A stretch of DNA of 64,000 bases, taken from the NCBI GenBank assembly GCA_902520385.1, contig CABYOB010000003.1, forward strand, positions 3,233 through 67,232. The letters run 5' to 3'. The position numbers and the translations under genes were made by a program. Positions 52,263 through 60,240 of the stretch are shown here, piece after piece (the stretch's first letter is position 1; each line of letters opens with the position of its first letter). The notes below the pieces were generated by a model. It saw only the letters and a list, made by a program, of their open reading frames with translations, was not told where the DNA came from and did not search any database. This DNA is from an uncultured Bacteroidota bacterium. Its GTDB lineage: Bacteria > Bacteroidota > Bacteroidia > Flavobacteriales > TMED113.

Positions 52263-54089
52263 ATGAAAAAAGTAATATTTGTATTAATTATTCCTTTTTT
52301 AAATTTTGGGCAAGACTCCCAAAATTTTTTTAAAGATTTTCAATTAGAATTAGATACTTTCTATCGTTCTATACCAACTGCTAATTTTGGAGGACAAACA
52401 TGGAGGGGGCCGTCTTGGGTAGATGAGACGTTTAATGACTCCGTAGCTACAATGTATCCAGATGTATTAGCTTTTCCTCCAGCTCCAGATTTATGGGATT
52501 GGCAGAGTGGCTGGTTTTACCCCCAAACAACACTAGATACATGTTGTGTAGATTCCATCAATTTAAATTGGGGTCAATTAAATGCAGAAATTATAGAAAT
52601 AACTCCTGAAAATTTTCAAAATGCTTTAAATCAAATTGGTGCAGAGGGTTTATATTGTTTGAATATGATTAGCAGTAGTATTTCGAAGCAATTATCGGAT
52701 TTACATTCTGCTAAAAATAATGGAGTTAATATAGAAAGAATTAGATTAGGAGATGAAATGGGAAAAGCGGGAAATGAGCATAGTATTAGTCATTACCCTA
52801 CTGCTGAAGATTATGCTTTAACATGTGACATTTATATTGATTCAATTAGACAGTTTCTTCCTAACACAAAAATTGCAGTATCAGCGGGCAACTTTGGTAG
52901 TTCCAATCCAAGAGCTCAGTATTGGAATGAAGCTTTATATAATATGGAGAATCCAGCGGATGCATTTAGATGGTCGGCATTTTTTTATCTAAAAGAAGCA
53001 GATACTATATTTACTACTAAACAATTACTTGCATATGCTTTTGATCAAATTCCAACATATGAATCAGTAAGATGCTTTCAGGATACAATTAATGATTTGC
53101 AGGATTATGAGTTGTGGGTAGGTTATGGTATTACAGATAATACATTAGATAAAAGATATGTCAATCGATGGAGTTTAGTTTTAATGTATAGCACTTCTCA
53201 TCACTTATTTTTAACTAATAAGTTAGTGGAAGACATAAGTATGTTTAATGTGGGGGGTATTTTTGAAAATTGGGATGCGTTAGATACTCAAAATAATTTT
53301 AGAAAAAGAGCCACAGGAGTTTTTGCTAGTATTTGGAATAAAGCAAAATTGGGAAAAAACAGAACCGCTCAAATAAAAACACCTATAAATTTAATTGATA
53401 CGGTTACTTATTATAATAATAATAATGTGCCAAGAGAAGTTCCGTACCCTAAGCTTTTTGGATGGAGGTTTGAGAATGACTCAACATATCAAGCTTCTGT
53501 TATTTTAACAAATATTTCAAGTGAACCCATATCTGTTTCAATAGATAACTTTATTTCATCCGATAATGTTTTTTGGGAGAAGTGGAGCTCAGATTCTTTA
53601 TTTGATGTCATAGATAGTGTAAATTATATTAATATGACCTTGGATAGTGGCCTTACAAATATTTTATTACCTCCTTATTCTATAAATGTAATGCTTGAAA
53701 ACTGTATTAATGATGTAGATAATGATGGTTTATGTGATGAGTTAGATGAATGTGTTGGAGTATATGATGAGTGTGGTGTGTGCAATGGAAACGGAACTAC
53801 ATTATATTATGATTGTGATGGAAATTGTATTAGCGACATAGATTTTGATGAGGTTTGCGATGAATTAGATAACTGCCCTGAAGATTATAATCCTAATCAA
53901 GAAGACTTTAATTTAGACAATATAGGAGATGCTTGTGATAGTATAGGTTTAGATGAAACTGTGACACAAAGAAAATTGATTAAAGTAGTTGATGTGTTGG
54001 GTAGAAAAATAAATAAAGAAAAGAAAGAAATACTATTACTATATATTTACGATGATGGTAGTGTAGAAAAGGAATATATATTAGAATAA
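52263..54089 (+). CDS. Large secreted protein, glycoside-hydrolase-like, with Ca-binding repeat and short sorting-like tail
   Basis: A 608-residue exported protein with signal MKKVIFVLIIPFLNFGQ. The main part (RIRLGDEMGKAGNEHSIS, NTKIAVSAGNFGSSN, FLTNKLVEDISMFNVGG, then a beta-rich end FGWRFENDSTYQASVILTN) resembles a TIM-barrel glycoside hydrolase plus beta sandwich, such as arabinofuranosidase-type enzymes, but no catalytic pair is certain. A Cys-rich DEC.GVYDECGVCNGNGT unit and a thrombospondin-3-like stretch (DNCPEDYNPNQEDFNLDNIG) follow, then the tail RKLIKVVDVLGRK and YIYDDGSVEKEYILE. Confidence 0.7.
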   Translation: MKKVIFVLIIPFLNFGQDSQNFFKDFQLELDTFYRSIPTANFGGQTWRGPSWVDETFNDSVATMYPDVLAFPPAPDLWDWQSGWFYPQTTLDTCCVDSINLNWGQLNAEIIEITPENFQNALNQIGAEGLYCLNMISSSISKQLSDLHSAKNNGVNIERIRLGDEMGKAGNEHSISHYPTAEDYALTCDIYIDSIRQFLPNTKIAVSAGNFGSSNPRAQYWNEALYNMENPADAFRWSAFFYLKEADTIFTTKQLLAYAFDQIPTYESVRCFQDTINDLQDYELWVGYGITDNTLDKRYVNRWSLVLMYSTSHHLFLTNKLVEDISMFNVGGIFENWDALDTQNNFRKRATGVFASIWNKAKLGKNRTAQIKTPINLIDTVTYYNNNNVPREVPYPKLFGWRFENDSTYQASVILTNISSEPISVSIDNFISSDNVFWEKWSSDSLFDVIDSVNYINMTLDSGLTNILLPPYSINVMLENCINDVDNDGLCDELDECVGVYDECGVCNGNGTTLYYDCDGNCISDIDFDEVCDELDNCPEDYNPNQEDFNLDNIGDACDSIGLDETVTQRKLIKVVDVLGRKINKEKKEILLLYIYDDGSVEKEYILE

Positions 54090-54112
54090 CCCGTTGAATT
54101 TATAGTATTAGT

Positions 54113-54523
54113 ATGAAAAAAATAATAAGAGAACACATCATTCCTTTTAAAAGCAGCCCTATTCTTTTTATGGAAGTCTTGATTATGTTGTTCATGAAAA
54201 TAAAAGTGCTGCAATTTTTGGAAAAACCACACGAATATATTTCAGAAAAAAATCCTAAAGTTTATAAAATATTGCAAATAGTCTGTTTAATTCTCTGGAT
54301 TGCATATTTTATTGCCACATTGATCATGGTAATTTCAGGACATGGTGATGGTTTTGTGACAAGTTTGATTCTTTTAGTATTTGCTGCAGCCTTGCCACTA
54401 GCTATAACTTTACTTTATATGATAACAATTGTACAGGCATTAATTTCTGCTTTGATATTTGCTTTTTTTTCTTCTATTATAATATGGCTTTTTGCTTGTT
54501 TAATTAGTCTTTTTTTTAAATAG
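54113..54523 (+). CDS. Small membrane protein of unknown function
   Basis: A 136-residue protein: a basic N-terminus with an amphipathic segment (MEVLIMLFMKIKVLQFLEKP), then three hydrophobic helices from about residue 50 to the end. No family recognised. Confidence 0.6.
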   Translation: MKKIIREHIIPFKSSPILFMEVLIMLFMKIKVLQFLEKPHEYISEKNPKVYKILQIVCLILWIAYFIATLIMVISGHGDGFVTSLILLVFAAALPLAITLLYMITIVQALISALIFAFFSSIIIWLFACLISLFFK

Positions 54524-54615
54524 CATCAACACTATTATTAATTAATAATAGATTTACATGTTACTACACTTAAATTAAAGCAAACTATGTGTTCTTTTAA
54601 AAATTATAAAACCAA

Positions 54616-54623
54616 TATATTTA
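54616..54623 (+). promoter_or_regulatory. Cassette-type promoter, -7 box
   Basis: AAAACCAATATATTTATATAA context; TATATTTA ends exactly 20 nt before the ATG of 54644. Confidence 0.5.
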
Positions 54624-54643
54624 TATAATTAAATATCATTATT

Positions 54644-54913
54644 ATGAAAAAATTATGTTTTTTAATTTTGTCTTTATTAGAGTTGCCATTTTTAATTTTT
54701 CATGGATTAATTTTTTTTTGGATGTTGATTTGTAAAACTATTTCAACTTTTTTCTTTCCTTTTGTGATTTTTGCTATAGTAACAATGCCAATAACTTTTA
54801 TAAATGGAATTATTATAACTTCAATAATTTATATAAAAAATAATATTGTTGGCAATCATATGAATTTTTCACAAGCAGGAAAAATACACCTTTCTCGTTT
54901 CCCAGAGTTATAA
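54644..54913 (+). CDS. Small membrane protein of unknown function
   Basis: An 89-residue protein with two or three hydrophobic helices and a short polar tail (GNHMNFSQAGKIHLSRFPEL). It overlaps the stop of the convergent gene by 6 bp. Not recognised. Confidence 0.5.
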   Translation: MKKLCFLILSLLELPFLIFHGLIFFWMLICKTISTFFFPFVIFAIVTMPITFINGIIITSIIYIKNNIVGNHMNFSQAGKIHLSRFPEL

Positions 54914-55210
54914 TTGATTTTTTTTATTAAAAAAACTCAATAAAAGTCCACACCCAACAATAATATCTATTACATTCCACAACTCTCTTCCTAAACTTAT
55001 TTTTAAAAAAGGCTGAAACAGACAAGCTAAGGTGGCATATATAATCACCAAATTAGCGTTTTGATTATTAGATGCCTGCATCGCTAAACAGCTAAAAATA
55101 ATAAAACTAAAAAATCGTACTAATTGATAATAGCCATAAGGCATATCTAAAAGACAAATAAATAATAAAACACTTAAAATTATTTTACTAAAATTTAATT
55201 CTTTTTCCAT
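54908..55210 (-). CDS. Membrane protein, DUF6804-like
   Basis: A 100-residue protein with three hydrophobic helices. LDMPYGYYQLVRFFSFIIF, LACLFQPFLKISLGRELWNVID is a distinctive pattern that I associate with DUF6804; the assignment is from memory. One of two minus-strand genes in this part of the window. Confidence 0.55.
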   Translation of the reverse strand: MEKELNFSKIILSVLLFICLLDMPYGYYQLVRFFSFIIFSCLAMQASNNQNANLVIIYATLACLFQPFLKISLGRELWNVIDIIVGCGLLLSFFNKKNQL

Positions 55211-55327
55211 TTGTTATTTATCATTTAGGTTGTTAATTATTTATTGTATGAATTTAACAAAATATATATTACAATCTAAGTTACATCAGTCATAGATTTA
55301 CATATTCTTAAACTGATTTAAAACCAC

Positions 55328-55335
55328 TATATTTA
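55328..55335 (+). promoter_or_regulatory. Cassette-type promoter, -7 box
   Basis: TATATTTA preceded by TTAAAACCAC and, further up, AGATTTACATATTC (from 55293). The box ends exactly 20 nt before the ATG of 55356. Confidence 0.55.
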
Positions 55336-55355
55336 AGTAAATAAATATTATTGTT

Positions 55356-55613
55356 ATGAACGTAAAAAAAACAGAAACTTTTATCACAAAAATGGGGGTT
55401 TATATTCTTTTAATTTTAACTTTTATTGGAATAATTGCCGTATTTGACACGGCATTTTCTTGGAATATGTTTAGTGATTCTTTAGAGTTAGCTGGAGGAA
55501 TATTTATAGGCATATGCTTTATTTTAGTTATTTCTTCAGTACTAGTTAGCACAATGTTAAATATTTCAAGAATTGCTAATTCAATTGAAGAAATATCCAA
55601 AAGAAAACAATAG
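55356..55613 (+). CDS. Small membrane protein of unknown function
   Basis: An 85-residue protein with two transmembrane helices and a C-terminal helical tail (ISRIANSIEEISKRKQ) facing the cytoplasm by charge. Not recognised. Confidence 0.55.
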   Translation: MNVKKTETFITKMGVYILLILTFIGIIAVFDTAFSWNMFSDSLELAGGIFIGICFILVISSVLVSTMLNISRIANSIEEISKRKQ

Positions 55614-55645
55614 ATTTAGATATTTCTTCACAAACCTAAAACCAC

Positions 55646-55653
55646 TATATTTA
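55646..55653 (+). promoter_or_regulatory. Cassette-type promoter, -7 box
   Basis: CCTAAAACCACTATATTTAT context; TATATTTA ends exactly 20 nt before the ATG of 55674. Confidence 0.55.
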
Positions 55654-55673
55654 TATAACTAAACACTATCGCT

Positions 55674-56222
55674 ATGAAGAATTTTCTAATATTATTAATT
55701 ATTCCTTTTTTAAGTTTTGGTCAAGTCTTCACAGTTGATGATAATTATATACAAATGTACACTTCATCTCTGGAGGGCGAGTTCAGTGAAAATACATTTT
55801 TAAATACGTTAGAGGAAACAACGATTACTTATGAAATTATACTTGACTCTCTTCCATTAGGATGGGATTTTCAAAATTGCTTTCCTACTTGTAATCCAAT
55901 AAATACATATAATATTGATCCTCTTTCATTTCCCTCTGACTCAAGTATATATCTTAATGCTCACTTTTATCCAAATAGTATTTCTGGAGAAGGTCTATTA
56001 GTAATGGAGTTGAGTGCTAATCACGGCACATATTTAGATACAGTTAGTTGGAGGGCTATTGCTATGCCAGAATTCACTTTAAATGAATATTTAAATAAAT
56101 CAACAAAAATTAAATACATATCTAATATATCAGGACAAAGGATTAGTGATTTACAATCAGAACAAGTTGTAATAGTAACTTATCAAAATAATCAAAGTAA
56201 GTTGGTTTACATTTTAAAATAA
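55674..56222 (+). CDS. Secreted protein with divergent sorting-like tail
   Basis: A 182-residue exported protein (signal MKNFLILLIIPFLSFGQ). The body (TTITYEIILDSLPLGWDFQ, LNAHFYPNSISGEGLLVMEL) is a beta-sandwich-like domain. The tail STKIKYISNISGQRI then VVIVTYQNNQSKLVYILK is a divergent form of the tail on the other secreted proteins, closer to the type-A domain. Export through type IX secretion is inferred. Confidence 0.65.
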   Translation: MKNFLILLIIPFLSFGQVFTVDDNYIQMYTSSLEGEFSENTFLNTLEETTITYEIILDSLPLGWDFQNCFPTCNPINTYNIDPLSFPSDSSIYLNAHFYPNSISGEGLLVMELSANHGTYLDTVSWRAIAMPEFTLNEYLNKSTKIKYISNISGQRISDLQSEQVVIVTYQNNQSKLVYILK

Positions 56223-56234
56223 AAAACCTAATAA

Positions 56235-56780
56235 TTGAAATATCTTTTTTATAAAATTTGGAGAAATAAAGTTCTAATAAAACTCTTCGGAAGAGGTGAG
56301 CTATTTAGGGTGCTATTTAACTTGTCTCCTATGTATAAAAATACTGGCGGTAAACTTATTAGAGTTAGTGATGATTTACATTACATAAAAGTTCAGTTGT
56401 TATTTAATTATAAAACCAGAAATTATGTGGGAACAATTTACGGAGGGCATATGTATAGCTCAATTGATGGCATTTATGTTATTCAACTTATTCATATTTT
56501 AGGTGATAATTATATAGTGTGGGATAAATCAGCAAAAATAAAATTTAAAAGACCTGCAAGCAAAACGTTATTTGCAGATTTTAAAATAACACCAGAATTA
56601 GTAGCACAAATAAAAATAGATATACAAAAAGAGAAAAAAAAAGATTATAATTTCTTTGTTAATCTGACCGATTTAAATGGGGATATATATGCAGAAGTTG
56701 AAAAAGTAATTTATATAGCATCAAAGGAATATTATAAAGCAAAAACAATTAATTCCGCAATAATGAAATTTAATAAATAG
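56235..56780 (+). CDS. DUF4442 family (hotdog thioesterase-like) protein
   Basis: A 181-residue protein that appears to start with TTG. YKNTGGKLIRVSDDLHYIKVQLLFNYKTRNYVGTIYGGHMYSSIDG and WDKSAKIKFKRPA match the DUF4442/PaaI-like hotdog fold. Acyl-CoA thioester hydrolysis is the family expectation. No in-frame ATG precedes the conserved N-terminal part, which supports the TTG. Confidence 0.75.
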   Translation: MKYLFYKIWRNKVLIKLFGRGELFRVLFNLSPMYKNTGGKLIRVSDDLHYIKVQLLFNYKTRNYVGTIYGGHMYSSIDGIYVIQLIHILGDNYIVWDKSAKIKFKRPASKTLFADFKITPELVAQIKIDIQKEKKKDYNFFVNLTDLNGDIYAEVEKVIYIASKEYYKAKTINSAIMKFNK

Positions 56781-56785
56781 AAAAG

Positions 56786-56829
56786 CCATCTAAATTAGAC
56801 TTTTCACTTTCTATACTAAAACCATTATA
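56786..56829 (+). repeat. Intergenic module, copy 1
   Basis: CCATCTAAATTAGACTTTTC and the following ACTTTC..ACTAAAACCA.TATATT recur at 57335-57382 with few differences. Here the promoter-like end is followed by no gene. Confidence 0.6.
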
Positions 56830-56830
56830 T

Positions 56831-56863
56831 TAAAATAAAAGCACCCACTTTCGTAGATGCTTT
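56831..56863 (-). terminator. Rho-independent-type terminator, minus strand
   Basis: On the minus strand GCATCTAC pairs with GTGGGTGC around a GAAA loop (56841-56860, two G-T pairs), followed by TTTTATTTT. It would end transcripts of the minus-strand cold-shock gene about 180 nt downstream of its stop. Confidence 0.6.
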
Positions 56864-56869
56864 ATCTGT

Positions 56870-57020
56870 TGCTCCCCCTCTCGTCCTCAGTTCGAACCAT
56901 TTAGAAGAATCTTAATTTTTTCATCTGTTGTATGAAGAGATATTAAAAGATATAAAACAACTTAAGTTGCATTAGTAATAGATTTACATATTCCTACACT
57001 AACCTAAAACTACTATATTT
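56870..57020 (+). repeat. 151-bp intergenic repeat, copy A
   Basis: Aligns without gaps to 62592-62742 with about nine differences (about 94% identity). It runs from TGCTCCCCCTCTCG through CAGTTCGAACCATTTAG to the promoter-like ACCTAAAACTACTATATTT. On the minus strand it contains GGTTCGAA followed later by GGGGGAGCA, resembling the 3' end of a tRNA, but no cloverleaf can be drawn. At the right end the -7-like box is followed only by ATGAACACGTAA, so no gene is served. Confidence 0.85.
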
Positions 57021-57043
57021 AAAATATGAACACGTAATTAAAA

Positions 57044-57232
57044 CTATACAGGTCGTACATTTACAGCCCGCATTCCTTTTTGGTCCTCTTCTAATTCAAA
57101 CTCAACAGAGTCGCCATCTTTAATTTGCTGAGAAACACCCGTTGTGTGTACAAAGTAATCTTTCCCTCCCTCTTCATTAATAAAACCAAATCCTTTGGTT
57201 TGATTAAAAAACTTTACTGTTCCTTTTTTCAT
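57044..57232 (-). CDS. Cold-shock protein (CspA family)
   Basis: A 62-residue cold-shock domain with RNP1 KGFGFINEEG and RNP2 YFVHTTG and the end VEFELEEDQKGMRAVNV. Closer to the family consensus than the paralogue at 22988. It is a lone minus-strand gene flanked on both sides by copies of the intergenic modules. A TATATTCG box lies on the minus strand at 57264-57257. Confidence 0.93.
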   Translation of the reverse strand: MKKGTVKFFNQTKGFGFINEEGGKDYFVHTTGVSQQIKDGDSVEFELEEDQKGMRAVNVRPV

Positions 57233-57334
57233 TTTATATTTTTAAAAATTAATGTGCGAATATACTAAAAGAAATAAAACAACCTAACTTAAAGAAGCAA
57301 TAGATTTAGATATTTCTTCACAAACCTAAAACCC

Positions 57335-57382
57335 CCATCTAAATTAGACTTTTCACTTTCTTTACTAAAACCACTATATTTA
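57335..57382 (+). repeat. Intergenic module, copy 2, with cassette-type promoter
   Basis: Second copy of the 56786 module. It ends in ACTAAAACCACTATATTTAT; TATATTTA at 57375-57382 lies 29 nt before the ATG of the GTPase gene, longer than the 20 nt seen for the others. Just before it (57301-57331) is another module end, ATTTCTTCACAAACCTAAAA, shared with 55621-55640. Confidence 0.6.
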
Positions 57383-57411
57383 TATAAATAAATACAGTTC
57401 TTATTTATAAG

Positions 57412-58611
57412 ATGAAGAAAACTCCGGTAATAATTCTTAATGGCTTTTTAGGTGCTGGCAAAACAACACTTTTTGGCAATCTTCTAAATCAATCAAAAAA
57501 AAGCAACATTTCAATTTGTGCTGTAGTTAACGACATGAGTGAATTAGATGTTGATGGAACATTACTGGGAAGTAACCCTCTAATTGAAGAGGATAAAAAA
57601 ATTATGAAATCTATTTCTTCCTGTGTTTTGAGTAGTAAAAAAGGAATAAAAAAACTTGATTTTGCAATTAATAGTTTTTTAAATAGTAAAAAACCAGATT
57701 TAATAATTGTTGAAACATCTGGCAGTTGTCATCCTATGCCATTGATTAGATATTTTAAAGAACATCAAAAGGTTATGCTTACTGGGGTTTTGGTTCTTAT
57801 TGATAGTTTGTTGATGGCTCATGACTACAAATGTGGAGAAACGCTAGTTCCAAAAATGCAAGATAATATGAGATTAGGCCAAAGAGACACCACTAATTTA
57901 TTAGTTGAGCAGATATTATTTTGCAGTCACATAATTCTTACTAAAGGCGATAGAGTTAATAAAGACAGCCTATCACAAATTTCTAATTTTATTAAAAAAA
58001 TTAATTCTTTTGTATCAGTGCATTCAGTGATTTATGGTAGGTTAAAAATAGAATCTTTATTAGAAATTGGAGAATACAATTATTTTAATGTTGCTCAGTT
58101 ATTTGATGAACTACAACCAATCTTAGACTCAGAAGAGGATTCCGATAAACCATATGATTTAGCTACAAGAGTAATAAATGATGATCGTCCATTTCACCCC
58201 GAAAGATTATGGAATGTTTGTCACCAATATTTAGATAAATCAATAAATCGGAGTAAGGGATTTTTTTGGCTTGCTAGTCGGAATAAATATGCTTTACTTT
58301 GGAGTCAAGCAGCTGGGGATGTTGGTCTTGAAATTGTAGGTACATGGAGAGCTTCAATTGTAGAAGACGAAAACCATGGTCTATTGGAATTAGAAATTGA
58401 CTCACTTAAAAAGCAATTATTAAAGGAAAATAAACGTTTTGGAGATCGTCATTGTAGTCTCACAATCATCGGTAATAAAAATAAAGTAGATCAATTTACT
58501 AATAAACTAAAAGAATGTTTTCTTACAGAAGAAGAAATAAAAGTTTGGCAACAAGAGCATAAATTTAAGGACCCTTGGCCGAAGAAAATTGTTAAAATAA
58601 TGAATAAATAA
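57412..58611 (+). CDS. CobW/COG0523 GTPase, atypical, lacking CxCC
   Basis: A 399-residue G3E GTPase of the metal-chaperone type: Walker A LNGFLGAGKTTL (about 9-20), a switch region VVNDMSELDVDG, IIVETSGSCHP, nucleotide motif LTKGD, and a CobW C-terminal domain from about residue 245 (DRPFHPERLWNVCHQYLD, GFFWLASRN). The metal-binding GCxCC usually following the switch region is replaced by SSCVLSSKKG with a single Cys71. Family members insert zinc or other metals into target proteins. The missing motif makes its metal role uncertain. Confidence 0.85.
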   Translation: MKKTPVIILNGFLGAGKTTLFGNLLNQSKKSNISICAVVNDMSELDVDGTLLGSNPLIEEDKKIMKSISSCVLSSKKGIKKLDFAINSFLNSKKPDLIIVETSGSCHPMPLIRYFKEHQKVMLTGVLVLIDSLLMAHDYKCGETLVPKMQDNMRLGQRDTTNLLVEQILFCSHIILTKGDRVNKDSLSQISNFIKKINSFVSVHSVIYGRLKIESLLEIGEYNYFNVAQLFDELQPILDSEEDSDKPYDLATRVINDDRPFHPERLWNVCHQYLDKSINRSKGFFWLASRNKYALLWSQAAGDVGLEIVGTWRASIVEDENHGLLELEIDSLKKQLLKENKRFGDRHCSLTIIGNKNKVDQFTNKLKECFLTEEEIKVWQQEHKFKDPWPKKIVKIMNK

Positions 58612-58624
58612 ATTCATTAATATT

Positions 58625-58691
58625 TAAAAAACCCACCAATTAAGGTGGGCTTTAGTTAATGTGACGTGTAGCGGTTTCGCCTGCTCCCCCT
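58625..58691 (+). repeat. 67-bp intergenic repeat, copy B
   Basis: Identical to 62535-62601 and, as far as the window goes, to 63949-64000. It contains the terminator hairpin and then GTGACGTGTAGCGGTTTCGC and CTGCTCCCCCT. After this point copy B diverges from copy C. Confidence 0.95.
58626..58653 (+). terminator. Rho-independent-type terminator (bidirectional)
   Basis: CCCACC and GGTGGG pair around AATTAA (58632-58649), with A6 on the left and CTTT on the right. It follows the GTPase stop by 14 nt. The same hairpin recurs at 62542-62559 and 63956-63973. Confidence 0.75.
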
Positions 58692-58827
58692 ACTGAGCTA
58701 TTATCGAACCAATTAAGGAAAGATGCACATCAGTTACATCTGTTATCCTTAGAGATTCCAGAATTTCAATTAGAAAGTTAATTCAATATCGTTATGTGTT
58801 TCTATTCCTTTACTTTACTAAAACTAG

Positions 58828-58835
58828 TATATTTG
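58828..58835 (+). promoter_or_regulatory. Cassette-type promoter, -7 box
   Basis: ACTAAAACTAGTATATTTGT context; TATATTTG ends exactly 20 nt before the ATG of 58856, which supports that start over the earlier ATG at 58796. Confidence 0.55.
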
Positions 58836-58855
58836 TAATCATTAAATATTATTAT

Positions 58856-59062
58856 ATGAATAACGAAACTGATAATAATCCATTGGGGCTAGAAAACAAA
58901 AAATACACAGTTAAAGAGTTTGCCTCTGCTATTAGAACTAAATTCAATGTTAATGATAGTCTTCCTGATATAATGTTAGTCAATGTTTTTATTGATAAAT
59001 ACCCTATGTACGGTTGTAAAATCAAAGAAACACAAAATACAGGAAGCTGTTCTTGTTGTTAA
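58856..59062 (+). CDS. Small cytosolic protein with C-terminal CSCC
   Basis: A 68-residue soluble protein: YTVKEFASAIRTKFNVNDSLPD and VNVFIDKYPMYGCKIKE, ending GSCSCC. The cysteine cluster could bind a metal. Its stop is directly followed by the ATG of the next gene. Not recognised otherwise. It is the next gene after the atypical GTPase. Confidence 0.6.
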   Translation: MNNETDNNPLGLENKKYTVKEFASAIRTKFNVNDSLPDIMLVNVFIDKYPMYGCKIKETQNTGSCSCC

Positions 59063-59671
59063 ATGAAAAAACTACTACTCCTACTTATTATACCACTGTT
59101 GAGTTTTGGGCAATATGATTTTAGTTTTGAAAACATTCTAAGATTATGTGTAAACGATAATGGTTTTTTTCAGAAAGAAATGATAAAATCAGAAAATGTA
59201 GATGTAATTTACATTTCTCCAGGCAATTTACTTTATAGTTACACAACTGTAGGTGGGGGAATAGGAGCAGCAAGACTTAGACCTACAAATGACTCTACTT
59301 TATATAAATCAAACTCGCTTTTTTATTCTTTAAAACCAGACTTAAAAAGTTTTAAAATCATAAAGTCGTTAGAGTTAAAGTTTGCATACAATTACACCCC
59401 CTATAATGAAAAAGCATCAGGGTTTTATACTTTAGAAATGGAAGAGCAGTTTTCTTCTAAAATGGAATTAATTAAAAAAGAAAATACGTTGACTTTACAG
59501 CTTGTAGAGTTCCACGCTGAATGTGTAAATAAAATAGAAAACAATTGTGAGTATATTAGATCTTTAAATAACGGAAGAAAACGTGTTTATGAATATAGTT
59601 GGAAAAATCACTTTTTTGAAATTCACATAACAAATGATTTGATATATATCATCTCTTCTTCAAAATTTTAA
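59063..59671 (+). CDS. Exported protein of unknown function
   Basis: A 202-residue protein with signal MKKLLLLLIIPLLSFGQ, nearly the same as the signal peptides of neighbouring secreted proteins, but with no C-terminal sorting tail. The body (SPGNLLYSYTTVGGGIG, YTLEMEEQFSSKMELIKKEN) is not recognised. It begins right after the stop of the CSCC protein. Confidence 0.6.
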   Translation: MKKLLLLLIIPLLSFGQYDFSFENILRLCVNDNGFFQKEMIKSENVDVIYISPGNLLYSYTTVGGGIGAARLRPTNDSTLYKSNSLFYSLKPDLKSFKIIKSLELKFAYNYTPYNEKASGFYTLEMEEQFSSKMELIKKENTLTLQLVEFHAECVNKIENNCEYIRSLNNGRKRVYEYSWKNHFFEIHITNDLIYIISSSKF

Positions 59672-59675
59672 CCAC

Positions 59676-59683
59676 TATATTTA
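59676..59683 (+). promoter_or_regulatory. Cassette-type promoter, -7 box
   Basis: TTTTAACCACTATATTTATA begins at the stop codon of the previous gene; TATATTTA ends exactly 20 nt before the ATG of 59704. Confidence 0.55.
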
Positions 59684-59703
59684 TATAACTAAATACTATT
59701 ACT

Positions 59704-60222
59704 ATGAAGAAGTTTATACTATTATTAATTATTCCGATTACTCTTCTAGTATCTTGTGGTGGCTCAAATCAAGGTGTTGAAAAACAACCTACCAGTCCAA
59801 ATCAAATAAAAGACCAAGATATAGAGATTCAAAATATTGAAAAAGATTGGGTTGAATTTAAAGTAAAAGCTGTTGGAAATACTATGTCTGACATGAAATT
59901 CGATATTGAAAACATCCAAGTTAACGAAGGTTCTTGGGTTAGAATCATTTTAATAAATGAAGGAGAACAAATTGCAATGCAACATAATATTGTTTTTGTG
60001 AACTATGGTGCAAGAAAGGAGGTCGCAACACAAGCGATTAATGCTGGACCTAGTATGAAATATGTTCCAAGTAATAAAAATATAATTGCAGCGTCTGACC
60101 TAGCTCAGCCAGGTGAGACTATCTCATTAGAATTTAAGGCCCCAAAGAAGGGTAATTATGAATTCGTTTGTACTTACCCAGGGCACAGTGAGAGTATGAG
60201 AGGGTATTTTATTGTAAAATAA
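59704..60222 (+). CDS. Azurin-like blue copper lipoprotein
   Basis: A 172-residue lipoprotein (lipobox LLVSC, then GGSNQG). Copper ligands His94 (MQHNIV), Cys156, His161 and Met165 in VCTYPGHSESM have the exact azurin spacing. Azurins carry electrons in the periplasm. The N-terminal signal is a lipid-anchored variant of the shared MKKFILLLIIP signal. Confidence 0.9.
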   Translation: MKKFILLLIIPITLLVSCGGSNQGVEKQPTSPNQIKDQDIEIQNIEKDWVEFKVKAVGNTMSDMKFDIENIQVNEGSWVRIILINEGEQIAMQHNIVFVNYGARKEVATQAINAGPSMKYVPSNKNIIAASDLAQPGETISLEFKAPKKGNYEFVCTYPGHSESMRGYFIVK

Positions 60223-60240
60223 AAACTCAACCTAAACCAC

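Noticed and set aside
56870..57020. Functional tRNA gene in the intergenic repeat
   Set aside because: The GGTTCGAA and GGGGGAGCA parts resemble a tRNA 3' end, but no anticodon arm or matching 5' acceptor strand can be drawn.
58796..58855. Longer start for the 68-residue CSCC protein
   Set aside because: The extra 20 residues overlap the cassette promoter (box at 58828-58835). The ATG at 58856 has the same 20-nt spacing as the other cassette genes.
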